Of a stretch of 64,000 bases of DNA, positions 57,589 through 64,000 are shown one piece after another. The translations under genes were made by a program, and so were the position numbers. The first letter of the stretch is position 1. Each line of letters begins with the position of its first letter. A model generated the notes under the pieces. That model was not told the DNA's origin, did no database searches, and saw only the letters and a program-made list of their open reading frames with translations. The stretch is from GCA-2737725 sp965229355 (GTDB lineage Bacteria; Pseudomonadota; Alphaproteobacteria; Rhodospirillales; Rhodospirillaceae): the NCBI GenBank assembly GCA_965229355.1, contig OZ245869.1:1-64000 (forward strand), in the 5' to 3' direction.

Positions 57589-58809
57589 ATGAAAAGCATT
57601 GTGATTGGTGGCGGCCCGGCTGGCCTGATGGCAGCTGAGGTCTTGAGTGCGGGCGGCGCTCACGTCGACCTGTATGACGCCATGCCCAGTGTGGGCCGTA
57701 AGTTCCTGATGGCCGGCAAAGGGGGCTTGAATATCACCCACGCTGAACCGTGGGATGCGTTTGTGCCGCGCTACGGCGCGCGTATTGCGATTATTGAAAA
57801 GGTATTGAAGAGTTTTACGCCGGATGATTTTCGCGCCTGGGTGAAAGAGTTAGGTGTCGAGACATTCGTGGGCACATCGGGCCGCGTATTTCCGAAAGAG
57901 ATGAAAGCGGCCCCCTTGCTGCGGGCCTGGCTGAGGCGCTTACGTTCGGCGGGTGTGCAGTTTCACATGCGGCATAAGTGGATCGGCTGGGCTGATACCC
58001 ACAATCATACATCCGTGAAGTTTGAAACGCCCGAGGGCGAGATAACAGTTGCAGCCGATGCAGTTGTGTTGGCGCTGGGCGGTAGCAGTTGGCCGCAGTT
58101 GGGCTCGGATGGGGCGTGGGTCAATTTGCTAGCCGCGCGCGGTGTAGATATCGCAGCCCTGCAGCCGTCGAACTGCGGGTTCGATGTGAGTTGGAGCAAA
58201 TTCTTCAGCGAGAAATACGCAGGCGCACCTGTGAAATCTGTGGTGGCTTCGATCACTTCAGTGACTGGAGAAAGGATCCAACGCCAGGGCGAGTTTGTGA
58301 CAACCGCAACAGGCGTTGAAGGCAGTTTAATTTATGCTTTGTCAGCATGTGCGCGTGACGCGATTACGGCGCACGGCACAGCGACGCTGCACCTCGATTT
58401 AGCGCCCGGCAAAACACTGCCGCAACTGACTCAGAATTTACAAAAACCGCGTGGACGAAAATCGCTGCCGAACTTCTTACGTGAGTATGCAGGCCTAGAA
58501 GGTGTGAAAATCGGCCTGCTGCGCGAAGTGCTTTCGGCTGATGATATGGATAACACCGAACATCTGGCCGCGACGATTAAAGCTCTACCAATGACTTTGA
58601 ACGCCCCGCGCCCCATAGCCGAAGCCATCAGCACCGCAGGTGGCGTGCGCTTTGAAGATCTTGATGAAAACTTGATGCTGAAAAAATTGCCAGGCGTTTT
58701 TGTGACCGGCGAAATGCTGGACTGGGATGCGCCCACAGGCGGCTATCTCCTTACAGCGTGTATGGCGTTGGGGCGGCACGTCGGAACAGGCGCACACTCG
58801 AAATCGTGA
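57589..58809 (+). CDS. HI0933/BaiN-like flavoprotein (NAD(P)/FAD-dependent oxidoreductase)
   Basis: 406 residues from ATG 57589. TTG 57565, with AAGGG upstream, is the alternative. FAD-binding GGGPAGLMAAEVLSAGGAHVDLYD, the family marks GRKFLMAGKGGLNITHAE and SSGRVFPKEMKAAPLLRAWL, ALGGSSWPQLGSDG, and the end GGVRFEDLDENLMLKKLPGVFVTGEMLDWDAPTGGYLLTACMALGRHVG. This is the TIGR03862 branch. Reactions for most members are not known. It appears to be a single-gene unit. Confidence 0.9.
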   Translation: MKSIVIGGGPAGLMAAEVLSAGGAHVDLYDAMPSVGRKFLMAGKGGLNITHAEPWDAFVPRYGARIAIIEKVLKSFTPDDFRAWVKELGVETFVGTSGRVFPKEMKAAPLLRAWLRRLRSAGVQFHMRHKWIGWADTHNHTSVKFETPEGEITVAADAVVLALGGSSWPQLGSDGAWVNLLAARGVDIAALQPSNCGFDVSWSKFFSEKYAGAPVKSVVASITSVTGERIQRQGEFVTTATGVEGSLIYALSACARDAITAHGTATLHLDLAPGKTLPQLTQNLQKPRGRKSLPNFLREYAGLEGVKIGLLREVLSADDMDNTEHLAATIKALPMTLNAPRPIAEAISTAGGVRFEDLDENLMLKKLPGVFVTGEMLDWDAPTGGYLLTACMALGRHVGTGAHSKS

Positions 58810-58936
58810 ATAGTCTGCAGCTTGCAATCTTAAATAAGCCCTCTACTGTTTCCATCCTTCGCCAGCGCGGTAAAAAACTACGCGGCAGACCAGCGGCGCA
58901 ACGGCTGCAGAAAATCGGTCGGGATAAGGGGGCTAC

Positions 58937-61900
58937 ATGTCAAAGTGTCGTTATGCCAGCTCTGGACAGTTTGGCTCGCGCTTAAACAGCCCCCACAAGA
59001 CACCAACGCACAACCTTGACGTTAAAAAACTGAAGATTGAGCAACCAGAAGCACACAATCGATTCAGTTATCATCGCCTTATTCAGCACGTCAAAAGCGC
59101 AAGGCGACCGTCATGGTTAACGGCATTACGAGGCTCTCTGTTATTGCTCGCAGCGATCCACTCGCATATGGCAGTGGCCGCAACGACATACGCCACTCCA
59201 CAAAAAATTCTCGCTTATAAAAATCCCAGCGGGTCGAGTGTCTCGCAGATGGCGACCGTTGATCTGAATGGCGACGGGCTGGAAGACGTTATTGCTGCGT
59301 TCTCATATAGCTCGCCTTTGCAAAATCAGGGCATTCCGATTCAGATCATGCTGAGCAACGGAAATGGCGGCTATACAGATGGCACATCCAGCGTAATCCA
59401 AGATCAGGTGCCAGCAACAGTCGCTGCCGCAAAAATAGTGACTGCAGATTTTAATGGCGACGGTCGACCTGACGTACTGATCGCGGACGCTGGTTACCGT
59501 TCAGCACCCTTTCCTGGTGCGCAGAGCGTTTTGCTCCTATCGCAAGCCAATGGTCGATATGTCGATGCGTCCAGCAACCTGCCGCAACAATTAGCTGCAA
59601 CCAATTCAGCGACCGCTGCAGACATCGATGGCAGCGGGCACATCGCAATTTATATGGGGAATGTAGACTCGAGCCAGCGCGTCCCTCCGCAAATTCTGAT
59701 GAACGATGGAACTGGCCGGTTCACAATCTCAAGTGATCGGCTTCCTTCAAATATCGGAACCATCAACGAGAATAAGACGACGTTCTCTGCCAGTGCTTTT
59801 GCAGATTTCAACGGTGACGGCTGTCAGGATCTGATCCTTGGCAATCAGTCGGATTATGCTGAGTCTCAAGTTCTCATCAATAATTGCAGTGGCTACTTCA
59901 CCATTCGGCTGAACGCGTTACCTTCTAAGACTTTCTCAGACGGGATTGTGCTCGACATCCACACGGCGAAACTCGGAACGAGCGGCAAATCCGACCTCCT
60001 CCTCGCGATGACGCACAGAGATCGCAAAGGACAGGCGATCCAGGTGCTTATAAATAATGGTGATGGCACATTCCGGGACGAAAGCACTCAGCGCCTTAAC
60101 CTGCGCACTGACACAGGCGCAACTCTTGATCGCCTCGATGTCGCAGACTTGAACGGCGACTGCACCACTGACATCGCCATGAGTATGGGGGCAGAACTTC
60201 AATTTTATACCAATAACGGCGCGGGTACATTCACGCGGCAGAGCACCAATCTGCCAACAACTTTCGAGCGCGCGCTCCCGATTGATCCCAAAGGGCTAGG
60301 CCGAAAAGCTTTCCTGAGTAGCGGGAGTGATGGGTTTTACCTCACAGACACCACTGACGGCGCGACGTGCACCCCGCAATCCAGCGCGATCTTCTCTACG
60401 GCCCAAAATACATCGCGGTCGTACTTACGATTCTACAATACTGGCAAAGAGAGTGGTACGGCGACACTCATACTAACAAACGCGTCAACAGGTCAATCCG
60501 TTGGCACCTGGCGAACCCCCGCCATCGCGGCAGGCGCCGAGGCGCAGTATTATATTGGGGACATTGAAAGCAGCATCGGCGTAACAACACCTAAGCCGGA
60601 CTATTATGCTTTATCAGTGCAATCCAATATTATCGGCTACTTTCAGCATGTGCTCTGGAAGCCCGCCGATGGCACGCTCACAAACTTGAGTACCTGCAAC
60701 ACCGGGGTGACAGCTGATTCCACGAAACTTAGCGCAGTTCATACCTCGCTCCTTGATACTGGTTATCCGAGTTCCGTGGTGGTCAATAATACCGGCTTTT
60801 TGAAAGTCGCTGTGGTGTTGGGGATTTATGACGCGACCAGCGGCACGAAACTTGGAACATACACGACGACCTTAATCCCGCCCGGCGGACAGGCCGTTCT
60901 GCCGATATCAACGATAGAGACTGGGGCCAACATTGCGCCATCCGACAACAGATATCACTACGTTATCAAGGCCGAGAACACCTTCACTGGCTTCCTCCAA
61001 CATCTGCTCACGAATGCACAATCTGGCGTCATCACAGATCTGACAACCGCTTGCGCCATCAATCAGACAGCGCCCCGTACAGCGACAGCACTGGCACGGC
61101 CAAGCGTGATCCTGTCCACGGCTCAAACCGCATCGCAATCATACGTGCGGCTTTACAACACCAGCACAACCCCCGGCACGGCCGCCATCACCTTGTCCGA
61201 TTACATCACCGGGCGGTCACTTGGCCAATGGATCAGCCCGTCCATCCCAGCTGGGGCAGCGGTGCAGTATTATATTGGCGACATCGAACGCGGCGTCGGC
61301 CAAAGCTTCGCGAAGCCAAGCTATTACTCCCTTGGGATCAATTCGAATATCTCAGGCTATTTCCAGCATGTGCTCTGGAAACCAACCGATGGCACGCTGA
61401 CAAACCTAAGCACCTGTGCCAGTGGCGTGACCGCCGACCCCACCATGCTGAACGCAGTTCACACCTCGCTCCTCGAGGGCGGCTACCCTAGCTCTATCGT
61501 CGTCAATAATACTGGCACGTCAGCAGCAACCGTGGCTCTGGGGATATACGACGCGACAAGCGGCACGAAGCTGGGAACATACACAACCGCCTCGGTTCCG
61601 GCAGGCGGAAAGGTAGTGCTGCCGATATCGAGGATAGAAGCCGGAGCCAATATTGCGCTGTCCGATAGTAGATATCACTACGTCATCAAAGCTGAGAACA
61701 CATTCACTGGCTTTCTCCAGCACGTCCTCAACAACGTACGAGCAGGCGTTACCACCGATCTTACCACATCATGCGCACTGACAGCAGGTGGCGGGGCATC
61801 ATCGGTTGCGATCCCAAGCTATGATGAGCGCACAATCACATTCCCGACGGATTTGGTGACAAATGCAAGCGACCTTGCATTAATCGATTTCGATAGCGAC

Positions 61901-63019
61901 GGCGATCTCGATCTCATTATGGTCCAAGTGGCGCCAGCCACTTATCCTGAGACCAAACGCCGCCAGCTCGCGTTCCGTAACGATGGAGGCGTATTTACCG
62001 ACGCAACCAGCCAAATCTTAGGCGATTTAATACTTGTCGGTGTGCGCCGGCTCCGCGTTGCCGATTTCAACAAAGATGGCCGCTCCGATCTTTTCATGGC
62101 CGAGACAGGGACAGATACATTCCCATTCCCTGGCGCCCAATCGAGACTCCTTATCCAAACACCTGACGGCAGGCTGGCTGACGAAACGTCAACCAGACTT
62201 CCACAGCATAATGCCTACACTCACGCGTCGGACGTCGCCGATATCAACGGCGACAATGCGCCAGATATCTTTATGGGCAGTTTATCGCCCTCCGATCTCA
62301 TTCGTCTCTACGTCAACGACGGGAGCGGAAACATGATCGACAGATCTGACCTTCTGCCAGCATCCGTATCATCCGGTGCACCCGAAACTATGGCGGCGGA
62401 ATTCTGCGATGTGAATGGCGACAATCGCCCTGATCTTATCCTTGGCGGAAATTATTACGAGCCGAACGGCCCAGGCTCGCACCGCCCCAACGCGTTGCTG
62501 ATGAACGACGGTTCTGGCCGATTTGCCTATGACTCAAGCCGTGCATTGCCAGCAAAGCTATACGGCGACAAGTCCATTACCGTAGACATTGCCTGCGCTG
62601 ACATGAATGGCGACGGGACGAATGATCTGTTGCTGGCATCAGACGTGAAGGCTGAAACACCCGGCCTTCAACTGCTTCTCAATGATGGCAGCGGCCGCTT
62701 TACAGATGCTAGCGCAAACCTCGGGCTGGCGTTCGCTGACACAGATAAGTGGATTGTCACGATCTTTGTCGCCGATCTCAACAATGACGGCACACCGGAT
62801 ATCACTTTGCGCATGAGCAGCAGTAACGGCGCAGCAAACGCGAATTCACAATCGATCTTGCTCAATCGCGGCAACGGCGTTTTCGTCAATGCCAGCAGCC
62901 AGTTCATAGCGAACTCATCCACTGGACTTGAGGTCGGCGATGTCGACGGTGATGGCGTGAGGGACCTCGTCGGTGCCTTCCACAACACGATCCGGGTGTT
63001 TAAGGGGCGCCTGCCTTAG
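58937..63019 (+). CDS. Large secreted FG-GAP/VCBS-repeat protein with duplicated central module
   Basis: 1360 residues. A long N-terminus (about 57 polar residues, then RRPSWLTALRGSLLLLAAIHSHMAVAA) looks like an extended signal peptide. Two sets of FG-GAP repeats with Ca-binding DxNGDGxxD loops (for example DLNGDGLED, DFNGDGRPD, DFNKDGRSD, DMNGDGTND, DVDGDGVRD) form probable beta-propellers at about 95-470 and 965-1360. Between them are two near-identical 240-residue modules of unknown fold (STAQ...SYxRxYNT, GYFQHVLWKP, SGTKLGTYTT, YHYVIKAENTFTGFLQH). A surface or adhesive role is inferred. AAGGGG precedes ATG 58937. The stop overlaps the convergent gene by four bases. Confidence 0.85.
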   Translation: MSKCRYASSGQFGSRLNSPHKTPTHNLDVKKLKIEQPEAHNRFSYHRLIQHVKSARRPSWLTALRGSLLLLAAIHSHMAVAATTYATPQKILAYKNPSGSSVSQMATVDLNGDGLEDVIAAFSYSSPLQNQGIPIQIMLSNGNGGYTDGTSSVIQDQVPATVAAAKIVTADFNGDGRPDVLIADAGYRSAPFPGAQSVLLLSQANGRYVDASSNLPQQLAATNSATAADIDGSGHIAIYMGNVDSSQRVPPQILMNDGTGRFTISSDRLPSNIGTINENKTTFSASAFADFNGDGCQDLILGNQSDYAESQVLINNCSGYFTIRLNALPSKTFSDGIVLDIHTAKLGTSGKSDLLLAMTHRDRKGQAIQVLINNGDGTFRDESTQRLNLRTDTGATLDRLDVADLNGDCTTDIAMSMGAELQFYTNNGAGTFTRQSTNLPTTFERALPIDPKGLGRKAFLSSGSDGFYLTDTTDGATCTPQSSAIFSTAQNTSRSYLRFYNTGKESGTATLILTNASTGQSVGTWRTPAIAAGAEAQYYIGDIESSIGVTTPKPDYYALSVQSNIIGYFQHVLWKPADGTLTNLSTCNTGVTADSTKLSAVHTSLLDTGYPSSVVVNNTGFLKVAVVLGIYDATSGTKLGTYTTTLIPPGGQAVLPISTIETGANIAPSDNRYHYVIKAENTFTGFLQHLLTNAQSGVITDLTTACAINQTAPRTATALARPSVILSTAQTASQSYVRLYNTSTTPGTAAITLSDYITGRSLGQWISPSIPAGAAVQYYIGDIERGVGQSFAKPSYYSLGINSNISGYFQHVLWKPTDGTLTNLSTCASGVTADPTMLNAVHTSLLEGGYPSSIVVNNTGTSAATVALGIYDATSGTKLGTYTTASVPAGGKVVLPISRIEAGANIALSDSRYHYVIKAENTFTGFLQHVLNNVRAGVTTDLTTSCALTAGGGASSVAIPSYDERTITFPTDLVTNASDLALIDFDSDGDLDLIMVQVAPATYPETKRRQLAFRNDGGVFTDATSQILGDLILVGVRRLRVADFNKDGRSDLFMAETGTDTFPFPGAQSRLLIQTPDGRLADETSTRLPQHNAYTHASDVADINGDNAPDIFMGSLSPSDLIRLYVNDGSGNMIDRSDLLPASVSSGAPETMAAEFCDVNGDNRPDLILGGNYYEPNGPGSHRPNALLMNDGSGRFAYDSSRALPAKLYGDKSITVDIACADMNGDGTNDLLLASDVKAETPGLQLLLNDGSGRFTDASANLGLAFADTDKWIVTIFVADLNNDGTPDITLRMSSSNGAANANSQSILLNRGNGVFVNASSQFIANSSTGLEVGDVDGDGVRDLVGAFHNTIRVFKGRLP
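60382..61821 (+). repeat. Two tandem 720-bp units inside the FG-GAP gene
   Basis: Landmarks in the first unit recur exactly 720 bp later. For example gcagtattatattgg occurs at 60544 and 61264, and the module starts fall at about 60382 and 61102. The unit is 240 codons. Divergence between copies is visible at many third positions and some residues, so the duplication is not recent. Confidence 0.88.
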
Positions 63020-64000
63020 GCTTTGGTCTCCAATTTCAGAATCTTCATGCCCAGAAGACGGCCTAGCGTCAGGGCGGGCGTGACGCTCATGCCGCCACAG
63101 ACAGAGTTCCCCATCAGTTGGCCCATGCCTAACAATTCACCGGCCGCATACAGATTGCCGACGGGCTTGCCGTCCTGCTTGATGACTTCAAGGTTTTCAT
63201 TCACCGCGATACCGGCATAAGACGTGAGCGCCCAGCTTTGTGTTTGCACGCCGTAGAATGGGGCTTTCGCGATTGGTAGCGGCATGTACTTGCGGCCCAA
63301 GCTGTCTTGGCCGCTCTTTTGCGCTTTGTTGTAGTCGTCGATTGTCTTTTGCAGACCGGCGGGATCGATTTTCATTTTCTCGGCCAGTTCTTGAATTGAA
63401 TCGGCGCGGAAGAAATTCTTTGTATCGCCCTTCGTCAGGGCTTCAGCCGAATCCTCGGCCGTCCAGCCGCCACCCATGCCTCCGCGCACCAGCGGCGGGG
63501 CCTGTTTAAAAATCTCCGAGTCAAATACGAACCACGCGCGCTCATTCGGTTGCGCGCGCAAGCCCTGCTCGTACACATCGTGGCTGAGAACATCTTCTTG
63601 AATGAAGCGCTTGCCATCGACATTCACCAGAATTTCCCACGGCGGGCGATCGCCGGGGAAATGCCGCGCCATAGCGCGGACAGGGCCTGGGACATCATCG
63701 TCTGCCATGATAGCGCCGAACAATGGCGTGTGATTTTGGCCGCCCCGCACATATCCGCCAACAGACATGCTGAGTTTATAGCCAGCACCCAAACTGTGTG
63801 GGTAGGTCATTTGCGTATAGATTTTCGCCCCTTCAAGCTTCTCGAACATTTCGGGGTTATAAGTGTAGCCACCGCACGTCAGCACAACATTGCGCCCCAG
63901 GATGCGCTCCGTACCTTTGTCGGTTTTGACAACAACGCCTTCAACCGCACCTTTTGAGTTCGTAATCAGCTCGGCAACTTCCGTGTTGGTCATGACCGTA
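63016..64000 (-). CDS. FAD-binding dehydrogenase (fumarate reductase/ketosteroid dehydrogenase-like), 5' truncated
   Basis: The frame is open to the window edge, so the N-terminal FAD-binding part lies outside. The 328 residues present include GVVVKTDKGTERILGRNVVLTCGGYTYN, the substrate-domain segment PPWEILVNVDGKRFIQED, and the C-terminal FAD end VGNLYAAGELLGMGQLMGNSVCGGMSVTPALTLGRLLG. This is the FAD_binding_2 family (succinate dehydrogenase/fumarate reductase flavoprotein-like or 3-ketosteroid dehydrogenase). The substrate is not decidable from this part. ATG 63993 is an internal Met, not the start. Confidence 0.87.
   Translation of the reverse strand, partial: TVMTNTEVAELITNSKGAVEGVVVKTDKGTERILGRNVVLTCGGYTYNPEMFEKLEGAKIYTQMTYPHSLGAGYKLSMSVGGYVRGGQNHTPLFGAIMADDDVPGPVRAMARHFPGDRPPWEILVNVDGKRFIQEDVLSHDVYEQGLRAQPNERAWFVFDSEIFKQAPPLVRGGMGGGWTAEDSAEALTKGDTKNFFRADSIQELAEKMKIDPAGLQKTIDDYNKAQKSGQDSLGRKYMPLPIAKAPFYGVQTQSWALTSYAGIAVNENLEVIKQDGKPVGNLYAAGELLGMGQLMGNSVCGGMSVTPALTLGRLLGMKILKLETKA

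Noticed and set aside
1..64000. CRISPR arrays, insertion sequences, tRNA or rRNA genes, prophage genes
   Set aside because: I looked for regular repeats, transposase motifs, tRNA arms and phage structural genes and saw none. Very short or diverged remnants could have been missed.

Overview
The window looks like chromosomal DNA of a free-living alphaproteobacterium. The decisive evidence is a PhyR-NepR-EcfG general stress response (GSR) locus with HWE and HisKA_2 sensor kinases, which is restricted to Alphaproteobacteria. A TonB receptor, a periplasmic GH17-GT2 glucan synthase and a hexuronate (pectin sugar acid) pathway suggest an aerobic heterotroph that uses plant polysaccharide. I saw no IS element, prophage, CRISPR array, rRNA or tRNA. 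Genus cannot be fixed from the sequence alone.

Layout. 0-10 kb: end of a DUF3445 gene, a GH17-GT2 glucan synthase, rlmJ, and a leftward group (CheY-like regulator, two unrecognised conserved-looking proteins, hrpB). 10-22 kb: an arylmalonate decarboxylase-like protein without its cysteines, OmpW, a host-attachment-family protein, and two new-looking families of secreted proteins. One family has three members with a shared FDGxY...FEGRF pattern, two of them behind GAAAC-N16/17-CGTT promoters. The other has two members with four conserved cysteines. A SxxR serine hydrolase, an NmrA-like protein and an orphan IorB-like molybdoenzyme are also here. 22-29 kb: membrane protein, uxuB-uxaA diverging from uxaC, an acyl-CoA dehydrogenase, an L,D-transpeptidase and an alanine-zipper lipoprotein.

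30-44 kb is the GSR island. Perfect sigma-EcfG promoters (GGAAC-N16-CGTT) precede a PRC-barrel gene, a methyltransferase plus heme-oxygenase-like diiron oxygenase (HDO) operon that leads into a second ecfG, a PAS-HWE-REC kinase, a second PRC-barrel gene, and a non-coding transcript. That transcript, about 134 nt, lies between ecfG and the PhyK-like kinase. It has a C-rich loop and a strong terminator, and resembles GsrN of Caulobacter in its design. A long disordered RG/Tyr-rich protein and a DUF421 operon carry the variant GAAAC promoter. The core genes are ecfG and nepR (in that unusual order), the kinase, phyR and a single-domain receiver.

44-64 kb: a hybrid kinase with Hpt domain, a GFA-type protein, a TonB receptor, then a carbohydrate block (Gfo/Idh/MocA oxidoreductase, ExuT-like transporter, aldo/keto reductase with flavin monooxygenase, LacI regulator). 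LacI-type operators (TGxxAxCGxTxxCA) or one-mismatch versions lie before this block and before uxaA/uxaC, so the two hexuronate blocks may form one regulon. The window ends with an FkbM-like methyltransferase, a flavoprotein, a 1360-residue FG-GAP protein with an exact-period 720-bp internal duplication, and the start-truncated end of an FAD-binding dehydrogenase.

The most interesting parts are the GSR-controlled small RNA, the GSR-controlled MTase-HDO operon, and the two secreted protein families. All calls are from reading the sequence, and no database search was run.
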